Origin: Methanobacterium sp. PtaU1.Bin097 | Lineage (GTDB): Archaea > Methanobacteriota > Methanobacteria > Methanobacteriales > Methanobacteriaceae | Reading direction: 5' to 3' | NCBI GenBank assembly: GCA_002067325.1 | Contig: MVQY01000009.1 | Location: forward strand, 1-16,781 | DNA: 16,781 bases | In this document: positions 7,601 through 15,092 of the stretch, one piece after another | Layout: every line of letters starts with the position of its first letter | Numbering within the stretch: the stretch's first letter is position 1 | Program-made: the position numbers and the translations under genes | Notes under the pieces: model-generated | What the model was told of the DNA's origin: nothing | Database searches by the model: none | The model's input: the letters and a program-made list of their open reading frames with translations, nothing else

Positions 7601-9546
7601 TTTTTACCATATATTGTACTGGAACTATTACTAAAAGTTGAATTGATAACAGTTAAATCACCATAAGATCGGATGATTTCATCGTTGTAGTTACTAGCAG
7701 GTGTAGGGGTAATGTTAGTGAAAGAAGAATTAACAATCAATATATTTGTAGAGTAGATGGTGGGTCCAATTATTTTATAAAATTTAGAGTTATATACCTT
7801 GGTCAGTCCATCACCACCTATACATCCAGTGGAATTGGCTACTGTACAATCATCTAAAACCAAAACTCCATTGTTATTAATTAAAAGCGCGTTATAAGAC
7901 ATTTCTGAGTATATATTTAGGTTGTTTAAGTTTAGTTGTCCGAATTCAGTGATGTTGAAGAGGTTGAGGTTGGAGTGCCTGTAGAGTGATACTCCACCGT
8001 TGAAAGAATTAAAAGTAAGGTACTTGTTTATATATAAACCGGTGTTGTAGTATCCAGTATAATTTCCAGCGAAAAGATAAATTTTATTCCCATTTAAAGC
8101 CACACTTACCGCTTTTTGCAATGTCTTATAAGGATTATTCTTAGATCCATCACCGTAGTAATCATCTCCATCATTGGAAACATAGATAGAGTAGTCAGTC
8201 CATCCCGTACCCACAACTAATCTCAGTTTTTGATTATCTATAGCAGCATAAATCCATGTATCCTCCGTATTATTCAAATAATTGGTGGAATAAGATTTAT
8301 TCACTAAATAACCTCCTGATGAGGAGAATAATCCATTGTCGGTTTCAAAACTCACGTAACGTGAAGGTAGATACATATCACCACCCAAACTATAAACATT
8401 CGTACCATCAGTATACTTATTAAGAGCAGCAGTAACAACAACATCAGTCTTAGAAGGAATAGGAGACTGATTACTAGTAAAAGTCATGATAATCCAATAA
8501 TCAACAAGTATGTTCGGTGAATAAAAATCAGGTTTTTTGTTAGATCCCCACCAATTATAGGACGCTTGAGCAGTACTATTATCGTAAGCATAAATACCCC
8601 TTAATACAGAATAGCTGATGTTAAGAGTGCTATTATAATAAAGGAATAGATATGAGCCAAATGATGATCCAATAATAGTAGCATTACTACTATAAAAATT
8701 AACTGAAGATGAACTTAATGAAGAGTTATACATATAGAAAGTACTATTTGTAATTGCCAGCGCTGCATTTTCAAAGGATGAATTTAGGACAGTTAATGAA
8801 TTTTTAGTGTCATCGAAGTTATCACAACGAACCGCGTTTGAAATAAAATTAGATGAGTTTACAGTCGTATTTCCCGTATTAAGTACAGCACCACCAATAT
8901 TATCGGTGAATTGGCCGTTCTGGATATTGGCTGTTCCGAAGTTAGTAATTCCCCCTGCATAATTGAAGCTACTAATTCCTCCAACATAATTGATGGCATT
9001 GTTTGATTTAAAGGCGGAATTTAATACAGACAAATTACCGTAATTTAAAACAGCACCCGCAAAAAATCCATTATTGTTGTTAAAGCTAGAATTGATAATG
9101 GTTAACTGCCCATAGTTACGTACGGCTCCAGCTGTGAAAATTCCATTATTAAAATCATCAGTATCATTCCCATTTATTAGTTTTAATCCATTTAGTGTTA
9201 GATTACCCCTGGTAGTTACATCGAAAAAGTTGTAACTGTTTTCACCATCCAGTGTAACTAAACCATCCCAAGATGAAATGATTAAAGTTTTATCGATTGT
9301 TAATTTACTATTCTTTAAGCCAGAGTATGTGCCTTTAAATATGTAAATGGTTGAACCATTACTGGCAACATTTACCGCGGATTTTAAACTCTGGTAAGGA
9401 TTATCTACAGTACCATTTCCATCTTCATCACTACCATTAACCGCCACATAAACTCCAGAATCATTCGAAGCAGCATTAACCGCACCCATAGACACCAATG
9501 ATACTAATAAAACGAGTACCGTTAGTATCCGTATTCTACCAAACAT
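4681..9546 (-). CDS. Large adhesin-like protein: two beta-helix modules, Ig-like repeats
   Basis: 1621 residues. The signal peptide is about 1-26. Module A has a DUF1565-like N-cap (31-95: DGNGTVDNPYQSLKSAVNVA, then IYIFKGTY), a beta-helix to about 331, the marker WWGSN at 332-336, and a beta-rich bridge at 337-450 ending in AAIDNQKLRLVV. Module B repeats this plan: N-cap 453-515 (DGSKNNPYKTLQKAV), helix to 822, WWGSN at 823-827, bridge ending NATIDNQTVDLMV near 932. Four Ig-like repeats follow (about 936-1030, 1031-1125, 1126-1220, 1221-1321), many with a Y-x-G-x-G opening and YTVKVSYAGNSWYGSS-like end. Three SbsA-type Ig-like domains close the protein (1322-1420, 1421-1519, 1520-1618: T-x-IKVTFNENIK, HTGAVTD-x-AGNPV). 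There is no membrane anchor. I count about 53 sequons. ATG 9546 is preceded by GGGAG at 10 nt. It lies 40 nt after gene 4, so co-transcription is likely. A surface adhesin or stalk is the family expectation; the ligand is unknown. Confidence 0.87.
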   Translation of the reverse strand: MFGRIRILTVLVLLVSLVSMGAVNAASNDSGVYVAVNGSDEDGNGTVDNPYQSLKSAVNVASNGSTIYIFKGTYSGLKNSKLTIDKTLIISSWDGLVTLDGENSYNFFDVTTRGNLTLNGLKLINGNDTDDFNNGIFTAGAVRNYGQLTIINSSFNNNNGFFAGAVLNYGNLSVLNSAFKSNNAINYVGGISSFNYAGGITNFGTANIQNGQFTDNIGGAVLNTGNTTVNSSNFISNAVRCDNFDDTKNSLTVLNSSFENAALAITNSTFYMYNSSLSSSSVNFYSSNATIIGSSFGSYLFLYYNSTLNISYSVLRGIYAYDNSTAQASYNWWGSNKKPDFYSPNILVDYWIIMTFTSNQSPIPSKTDVVVTAALNKYTDGTNVYSLGGDMYLPSRYVSFETDNGLFSSSGGYLVNKSYSTNYLNNTEDTWIYAAIDNQKLRLVVGTGWTDYSIYVSNDGDDYYGDGSKNNPYKTLQKAVSVALNGNKIYLFAGNYTGYYNTGLYINKYLTFNSFNGGVSLYRHSNLNLFNITEFGQLNLNNLNIYSEMSYNALLINNNGVLVLDDCTVANSTGCIGGDGLTKVYNSKFYKIIGPTIYSTNILIVNSSFTNITPTPASNYNDEIIRSYGDLTVINSTFSNSSSTIYGKKFIGSSGNLTVTNSTFINNKLTTLISGGSLISGSKFINNIGAVFAATVENCTFVNNTGLYVQASTINNSLFMDNTRDGSIVKTGGDISNSTFINNSNTITVANYEDYTGYGIVFTGGNSTVTQCMFLNNSAPYGGAIYNAGDLVVSYSVFVNNTAKYLGDEVYNRMGIAYLLKNWWGSNSGPAGEKVYRFLGDVYVYNWVIMTLTANGDVLKASLNKVTDSNGIIQDLGGILPPREVFFGGEVDISPKKTDLVNNQASATIMSGSDKDFRVNATIDNQTVDLMVRNTSTIIDVSNAAFYGKGNVYRMVLRNVNGYLMSNQTLKVTITDQSGKSQVYTLITDGNGMATLTIDDPVGVYRVSVVYGGDGYFQGSNANATIQVLTAITKIISYNETFYGKENTYYATLYDVNGKGVPGQKLVFIIFNGKQSKTYTSVTDNSGRAGLSTADFAQGKYTVKVSYAGNSWYGSSSSTSSFTVYPTKSVLKLLTSVLYGRGNPFVIELRDGKGNVIRNEAVAFTISQADVNQTFNLKTDENGITGLMINLYPGLYNVTAKYAGGSLYGPSSVNGTLTISKVNTKLRTDSVISNFNGVYDVILTDIYDRALVGESVSVTVIDKNVSVNSQKFKTTYTAKTDSKGIAHFLITLDIGDYLVVSNFYANSWYGSTTTASTLIVSNFNVTSIDPVNGTTKVTPNKTIKVTFSENIKKGSNFWVEFLNSSKKAVSFTSSISGKVLTIKPESYLVESLYTLIIHTGAVTNMVGSPISFTTCKFSVGTAPTVSKVDPKNGATKIASSKTIKVTFNENIKKGNNWFELKNSSGKAVPFNYSISGKVLTITPTSNLAESLYTLCIHTGAVTDLAGNPVAVKSTKFSVGTAPTVSKVDPKNGATKVARSKVIKVTFNENIKEGSNYWIELIDSKGKSVKITKSISGKVLTINHAKLVANTKYKLVIHTGAVTDKAGNPVAVKTYTFTTGKT
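4693..5286 (-). repeat. Two tandem 297-bp SbsA Ig-like repeats in gene 3
   Basis: Residues 1421-1519 and 1520-1618 are 99-residue copies that share the opening VSKVDPKNGATK and the HTGAVTD-x-AGNPVAVK core. The ACCTTAGACACGGT string (plus strand) at 4967 recurs at 5264, 297 bp away. A third, more diverged copy precedes them (residues 1322-1420). Confidence 0.8.
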
Positions 9547-9556
9547 ATAAAACTCT

Positions 9557-9561
9557 CTCCC
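9557..9561 (-). promoter_or_regulatory. Putative gene 3 ribosome binding site
   Basis: GGGAG on the minus strand, 10 nt before ATG 9546, inside the 40-nt gap after gene 4. I see no TATA-like box or oligo-T run in that gap, so gene 3 probably depends on read-through from gene 4. Confidence 0.45.
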
Positions 9562-9586
9562 TCTACCACCATTTTTTCAAAGCTCT

Positions 9587-12500
9587 TTATCCTGATCTCC
9601 TGTTACGTAGATAACCTGCAGCTATCAGCACCATGAAGAATAAAACCGCAATCAAACCCATTAAAAGGTCTGAATCCTCCACACCCCTGCTATTTTTTTC
9701 TTCATCCAATTCATAAGCCTTACCTGAACTGCCACCTCTACTCCCGGAACTACCAGACTCACCAGCCTGAGCATAACCTAAAGCAGCCGTAATACCAATA
9801 GTACCTACATCATTCCAAACAGCAGTACTATTAGTATCACCGCCTGGAACAGGAGAATTACCAGAATTACCAGGAATCAAACCACCCCCACCAGAACCTG
9901 TGCCACTACCGCCAGTACCGGAACCAGTGCCACTGCCACCAGAACCACTACCAGAACCAGAACCACCAGAACCAGAACCACTGCCACTACCAATTAAACT
10001 AGGACCAGTGCCAGTGCCAAAACCAAAACCACTGCCAGTACCCGGACCCCAACCTGGCCCAGAACCAGAACCCGGCTCATCGTCATCATCAGGAACAGGC
10101 TCAGGCTCAGGAACAGGCTCACCATCATCATCCCAATTAGATCTATCCTTTAACCAGTCCCTAAATAATATGTTGTTCGTATTCCATACAGAATCATCAG
10201 GCCCACCCAAACCCCAATAATTATCTCGGACATCTATATTTATATTGTAATTAGGAGCATAGATAGTCGAATAAGTCGGTGCGAAATTATTGACGATGTT
10301 AGAATTAGAGATCTTCACATTAGCATCTGCAAATCCAAAAGCACCTCCTCGTACCATGGCAACATTATTCTCCAAATCACAATTAATGATGGTCAGTTGA
10401 TACAGAATATGGCCCCATTCAACTTCTCCTTCATAATAAAGGCCAGCATAATACGCAGCTGTATTATTGCTTATCACTGAATTAGTAATCTTAATATCAC
10501 CACCTGAAAGCATGAGAGCACCGCCTGATGTGGCAGTGTTCCTGTTAAATACAGACCAGTCAATAACACCCTCATCCATTGACGCAGAAACAGCACCACC
10601 ATTATTGCTGGCTTCATTATAACAGAAAGTTGAATTTAAAAGGGTGAATTTAATACTATCACTAAAAATGGCACCACCATTTTTGGCACTGTTCAATTTA
10701 AATAAAGACTTAGATACTTTCAAGTCGCCATAATTATCAATAACACCACCGTTATCTGTAACAGAATTATGCTCAAACGATGAATTGAAAATATTTAAAG
10801 AACCTGTTTCATTATTGTAAATAACTCCACCACGAACTGCTGAATTATAATTCATTTTACATCCAGAAATGGATAAATTCCCATAATTTGATATGGATCC
10901 ACCAGTATATGCACTGTTATACGAGAAAATAGAACCAATTAAAGACAGATCACCATAATTAAGTATAGCCCCTCCCTCATCAGTGGCTGTGTTATGAGAT
11001 ATGTTTGAGTTATTGATTGTTAGTTTACCGTGATTTACGAATGCAATTCCGCTCTTAGTTATGTTTAAACCATTTATGGTCAAATTCCCAATAAGGGCAA
11101 TATAAAACATCTGTTTTCCATCACCGTTCAAGATCGCCTCACCATCTAAAGCAGAAATGGTGATTGTCTTATCAATATTTAAGCCATTCTCATGATAGGT
11201 TCCCTGTAAAAGGTAGATAACCGCCCGGTTATAAGCCTGTGATATTGCATAAGCAATTGACTTAAAAGGTTTCAATTTCGAACCATCACCCGTAGTATCA
11301 CTGCCTTTAGGTGAGACAAAAATATAGACCGGAGTATTATTACTCACCACATCAAAAAGCGCGTAAACCGCACGATCAGCCGTTTTACCACCGTTATCAC
11401 TGATCAAATAATTATCAACCACCACATTAAAACCAATAACATTGCCCGCAATGTAAACTGCGTAATCACCACCCTGAACATAAACAGAAACAATATAATT
11501 ATCAATCACCCGGTTACTCGATGAACCACCAGAGTAGTACACCCCCGTTTGACCTGTAGAAATCTTATCACCCTTAAATTTACCAATACCATTAACCAGT
11601 ATGGTGTTGCTTTCAATTAGATCTCCACTACTTTCAAATCCAGCATAACCATAAGAAACGGTAGATTTAGAAGTGAGCATGTTACCTTTAACTATGTTGT
11701 TAAGGGCTCCAATCGACTCTATCAAATAAACCAGACCACCGGTACCATTAATCGTATTATTAACAATTTGAGTGTTGTTAGTCTGTAGTGTGCCGAAGCT
11801 AAGATAACTACTAGAGTACTCAATTAAAACGCCGATTATTCTCTCAGAAACCACTGTAATTTTATTCCTTAATATTAACGTGTTATCAGCCATAGCCACA
11901 TAAATCCCGTTGGCATAATAGCTTGAATTAATATTAATGGTGTTATCTGAAATTGAATTAGATTTGGAACTTCTACCATACCTGTTTTGATAATGATTTG
12001 ACACGCTAATCCCACGTAACGAGGAACCACCAGTCATATCAATTATATTACCTTGAATCTTGTTAGAAATGCTGTTAACAGCAATTAGGATGGCGGTAAC
12101 ATTTGAACCAGCATTGCTCGAAATTTGAATTGTGTTATTAGCAACGATGACATTAGAAGTATCGACTAAGGTAATGGCTGTTTTACCATTCAAATCAAAT
12201 ATCAGATTACTAACAGTTGAGTTAGATGCTCCGGACTTCAAAATTAAACTGGCATTAACAACGTTACTACCCATATAAGAAGTTAAAGTCAGGGGAATAT
12301 CAAAAATCAGACTAAAATACTTCTTTAAATCAGCAAAGAGTAAAGTATCCTTAGCCTGAACTAACCCCCCACCCAGTAAAACACCATCTGACCTGCTGGT
12401 GAAATAATTCAGCAAATTCTCATCATCGAGGACATACGAGTTCCGAGCCAGGGTAACATTTAATGCTTTATCAAAGATCATCTGTTTTACTGCGTTGGTA

Positions 12501-15010
12501 TAAATCGTGTTAAGCAAAATATTAATGTTAGAGGCATCAGCCGTCAAGTAGATAGCAGCGTTACCTTTACCCAGCACGTCCAGACTACCTGGATCGGTAA
12601 AACTCAGATCACCACCTGTCGTATGAATCCGGTTAGACTTGATAGTCACGTTGTTGGTCCGGTAAGCACTGATACCATAGACGCCGCTGCCTGTACCAGA
12701 AAGATAATTATCCGCTACAGAAATGTTGTTGCTCATATGTAACTCAATCAAATAAACCATGCCACGCGCATTAACCAACACAGTATTGCCAGCGATATTC
12801 AAGTCATGTAAAGAACCTATCACATTGGCTGTGGCAATACCATACCCATAAGACCCACCAACGATGTTTATGGTGTTATTAGTGATGTTAGTGTAGATCA
12901 AAGAATCGGTGTATATGCCCTCAGCCAGTTTGTCTCCTATTAGAATTATACTGTTTTTTGCTATGGTGAAGTACTTGGAAAAGTCGGTGGCGAAACGTGA
13001 AGTGGTTTGATCATAGGAAACAACGTTGATACCATAGATATAACCTTTAGGGCTGTTTATGAAGATGTTATTTTTGAGGATGTTAACGTATTCACAGGGA
13101 CCATATACCAAAATACCCGACAGGGAGCCTTTATAACTTGCATCGGAAAGGAGGGTTATATTGTTACCGCTGATGGTGATGTTATTCGTTCCCGGTGCTA
13201 AAATTATGGCGTTCAAATTCGTGTTGTAGAAACTGAAATCCTTGATTATGGAACCACTGGCATCAGGATACAACGTAATAGTCACATCCCACAATAAATT
13301 AGGTAGATAATTACTAAGCAACGTGACTTTACGCTTAAATTTCAACTTTTTATTAGTTAAATGAGTTAAAATGATCACTGCATCTTTCTTAAAGGAATTA
13401 TATTGAAGATTTCCATCCTCATCAAAGTAATCATAGAAATTAGAATCGTCCACCGTGATAGCAGTGGCATCATGGATAACATCATTAATCGTATTATCCG
13501 AACTATCATCACCAAATTCATCAGTTATATCCTTGAAAATACCCACAGAAGCATTAGTACGGATAACATTCCTAGAAATAGTAGTGTTATAAATCAAACC
13601 CCTCAAATAAATCCCATAAAGATTACTGACAATGTTATTATCGATAACAGAATTAAAATAAATCTTCACAGTTGGAGAAACAATATAAATACCGTAAGAC
13701 TTAGTCGTTACCTTATTTCCCTTTATTTCGGTGTTGTTACCGTTTATTTCAATAGCAGTGTCCGTATTAGTATTAACTGTGTTGTTGGTTATTGAACCAC
13801 TACCAAAAATACCAACACCATAATTCAAGAGATTAATAATATTACCATACACATTACAAGAATTATCCGAAACTATACCATAACTACAACCCTCACTAAA
13901 CGTTATGGTATTGTTCCTAATTGTAACTGAGCCCCTGGAAGAACCTACACCTCCTATCCCTACGAAAGCGGATTTAACATCGATCACATTATCTGCTATT
14001 AAAACATTAGAGCCGACTGCTGATATGGCATGATCATATGAATCATCTATAAAACTGTTCCCCTGAATTACAGTATTGTTACCCGCTAAAACTATTCCAT
14101 TAAAGAAATGTGAAATAGTGTTATTAATAATAGTGGTATTATCATGACTGTTATACGTTAACATCATACCAATAATCATTTCACTAATAACTGCAGAATG
14201 TAAATAGTTGTTTGATATATAATTACCCACACATAAGCCAGATCCATAGTTAGCATGTCCATAGGGGTTGAAATAAATGATATTACCAACCACCCCCCAC
14301 TTTGCACCTCTCACTTCTAAATGATTATAGGATATATTATTGTAATGAGATTCGCTCATGGGCATGCAAACTGTCAAGCCGCTGGAAAGCCGGTTGTATA
14401 CTATGGTATTGTGATTTGACCAGTCCATGGGCATGACGTATGCACCCTCTAAATAGGATAGTTCCACGTCATTGTAGGAAATTGTATTGTAACTGGAATT
14501 AGTCAAGCGAATACCATCTAAAATCAAGCCTGAAATGCCATTGACCGTATAAACTACCTTATTATTCCTTATTTTAAGTCCTGTAATAATAGAACCATCA
14601 CTACCAGCTATTAAGCGTATCACACCGTTGGTTATCTGATCACCGTCACTAATCGTGGTTATTGTAAGCCTACGATCAATAATAAAAGCCTTATCCGTAA
14701 CGTTACCAATCCTTAAAGTGTCACCAGGAATGATATCCGCAGAAGACAATATTTGACCAGTGTAAACGTTGAAGTAATCAGAATAATTTTTCTCAGTGAT
14801 CTTAATTTCCTTAACATCACGGGAAATACTATTAGTAGTAGTGGCTGTAACAGACTTCACCACTGAATTACCATCGACACTTGAATTACTGGTGAGAGTA
14901 GTATTTGAAGATGTATTATCAGTTGTACTTACAGCATTTACAGTACTAACTGAACAGATAAGGATTAAAATAGAAAGCAGAATTATATGTCTTTTGTCCA
15001 TTTTTATCAA
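9587..15010 (-). CDS. Membrane-anchored giant beta-helix adhesin-like protein
   Basis: 1807 residues. Signal peptide about 1-26 (HIILLSILILICSVSTVNA). Three beta-helix blocks (about 70-517, 518-858, 859-1227) each open with a diverged N-cap: EKNYSDYFN, DDSNFYDYFDEDG and DDENLLNYF, followed by a basic or hydrophobic strand and a SGA/GSDGS-I-x-x-L turn. A fourth block starts with a DUF1565-like cap (1228-1300: SPKGSDTTGDGSKLKPFKSI, LLQGTYHENG). It continues with polymorphic-outer-membrane-protein-like coils (GGAI, NSAxxGG) to the end marker NYWGLGGPDDS near 1598-1607. Then come an acidic Pro hinge (EPVPEPEPVPDDDD), a Gly/Ser/Thr stalk (1647-1710) and one membrane segment (about 1782-1800) with a short basic tail, RNRRSG. 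No LPxTG-like signal is visible. Start: AGGTG lies 7 nt before TTG 15010 but 16 nt before ATG 15001, so I prefer TTG. It probably stands off the membrane through the pseudomurein wall. Ligand unknown. Confidence 0.87.
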   Translation of the reverse strand: MIKMDKRHIILLSILILICSVSTVNAVSTTDNTSSNTTLTSNSSVDGNSVVKSVTATTTNSISRDVKEIKITEKNYSDYFNVYTGQILSSADIIPGDTLRIGNVTDKAFIIDRRLTITTISDGDQITNGVIRLIAGSDGSIITGLKIRNNKVVYTVNGISGLILDGIRLTNSSYNTISYNDVELSYLEGAYVMPMDWSNHNTIVYNRLSSGLTVCMPMSESHYNNISYNHLEVRGAKWGVVGNIIYFNPYGHANYGSGLCVGNYISNNYLHSAVISEMIIGMMLTYNSHDNTTIINNTISHFFNGIVLAGNNTVIQGNSFIDDSYDHAISAVGSNVLIADNVIDVKSAFVGIGGVGSSRGSVTIRNNTITFSEGCSYGIVSDNSCNVYGNIINLLNYGVGIFGSGSITNNTVNTNTDTAIEINGNNTEIKGNKVTTKSYGIYIVSPTVKIYFNSVIDNNIVSNLYGIYLRGLIYNTTISRNVIRTNASVGIFKDITDEFGDDSSDNTINDVIHDATAITVDDSNFYDYFDEDGNLQYNSFKKDAVIILTHLTNKKLKFKRKVTLLSNYLPNLLWDVTITLYPDASGSIIKDFSFYNTNLNAIILAPGTNNITISGNNITLLSDASYKGSLSGILVYGPCEYVNILKNNIFINSPKGYIYGINVVSYDQTTSRFATDFSKYFTIAKNSIILIGDKLAEGIYTDSLIYTNITNNTINIVGGSYGYGIATANVIGSLHDLNIAGNTVLVNARGMVYLIELHMSNNISVADNYLSGTGSGVYGISAYRTNNVTIKSNRIHTTGGDLSFTDPGSLDVLGKGNAAIYLTADASNINILLNTIYTNAVKQMIFDKALNVTLARNSYVLDDENLLNYFTSRSDGVLLGGGLVQAKDTLLFADLKKYFSLIFDIPLTLTSYMGSNVVNASLILKSGASNSTVSNLIFDLNGKTAITLVDTSNVIVANNTIQISSNAGSNVTAILIAVNSISNKIQGNIIDMTGGSSLRGISVSNHYQNRYGRSSKSNSISDNTININSSYYANGIYVAMADNTLILRNKITVVSERIIGVLIEYSSSYLSFGTLQTNNTQIVNNTINGTGGLVYLIESIGALNNIVKGNMLTSKSTVSYGYAGFESSGDLIESNTILVNGIGKFKGDKISTGQTGVYYSGGSSSNRVIDNYIVSVYVQGGDYAVYIAGNVIGFNVVVDNYLISDNGGKTADRAVYALFDVVSNNTPVYIFVSPKGSDTTGDGSKLKPFKSIAYAISQAYNRAVIYLLQGTYHENGLNIDKTITISALDGEAILNGDGKQMFYIALIGNLTINGLNITKSGIAFVNHGKLTINNSNISHNTATDEGGAILNYGDLSLIGSIFSYNSAYTGGSISNYGNLSISGCKMNYNSAVRGGVIYNNETGSLNIFNSSFEHNSVTDNGGVIDNYGDLKVSKSLFKLNSAKNGGAIFSDSIKFTLLNSTFCYNEASNNGGAVSASMDEGVIDWSVFNRNTATSGGALMLSGGDIKITNSVISNNTAAYYAGLYYEGEVEWGHILYQLTIINCDLENNVAMVRGGAFGFADANVKISNSNIVNNFAPTYSTIYAPNYNINIDVRDNYWGLGGPDDSVWNTNNILFRDWLKDRSNWDDDGEPVPEPEPVPDDDDEPGSGSGPGWGPGTGSGFGFGTGTGPSLIGSGSGSGSGGSGSGSGSGGSGTGSGTGGSGTGSGGGGLIPGNSGNSPVPGGDTNSTAVWNDVGTIGITAALGYAQAGESGSSGSRGGSSGKAYELDEEKNSRGVEDSDLLMGLIAVLFFMVLIAAGYLRNRRSG
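9881..10072 (-). repeat. Gly/Ser/Thr stalk-coding low-complexity tract in gene 4
   Basis: About 190 bp of short imperfect repeats encode GSGSG, GTGSG and GGSG units (residues 1647-1710). On the plus strand they appear as alternating CCAGAA, CCAGTG and CCACTG hexamers. The next bases (10073-10130) encode the symmetric acidic hinge DDDGEPVPEPEPVPDDDD. Such tracts expand and contract easily, so stalk length may vary between strains. Confidence 0.85.
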
Positions 15011-15017
15011 CTTAATA

Positions 15018-15050
15018 CACCTATGGTTTGCAATTAAAGGGAGATTTAAA
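15018..15050 (-). promoter_or_regulatory. Gene 4 ribosome site and candidate TATA box
   Basis: AGGTG at 15022-15018 sits 7 nt before TTG 15010, the main support for that non-ATG start. TTTAAAT at 15050-15044 is a candidate TATA box; it would start transcription close to 15021, almost on the ribosome site. An alternative is the T/A-rich TTTTTATTTA stretch near 15077-15086, giving a leader of about 40 nt. The promoter is therefore unresolved. Confidence 0.4.
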
Positions 15051-15071
15051 GCTTATCATTTACTGAATTAG

Positions 15072-15086
15072 AAAAATAAATAAAAA
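15072..15086 (-). terminator. Oligo-T terminator after gene 5
   Basis: Shortly after the TAA stop of gene 5 the minus strand reads TTTTTATTTATTTTT, preceded by CCC. This fits an archaeal oligo-T terminator between gene 5 and gene 4. The same bases could also act as an A/T-rich promoter element for gene 4. Confidence 0.5.
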
Positions 15087-15092
15087 GGGATT

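Noticed and set aside
9611..9900. LPxTG-like sortase signal near the gene 4 C-terminus
   Set aside because: The nearest strings (LIPGNSG, NSPVPGG) do not fit a known sortase motif; the end is a plain membrane segment with a basic tail.
9900..10220. Plus-strand frame encoding a Pro/Glu/Leu-rich peptide
   Set aside because: It is the antisense image of the Gly/Ser stalk and acidic hinge of gene 4; the PEP-type repeats arise from the hexamer repeats.
13403..13795. Plus-strand 130-codon frame rich in Ile and Arg
   Set aside because: It is antisense to a well-supported beta-helix part of gene 4 and has no ribosome site or family resemblance.
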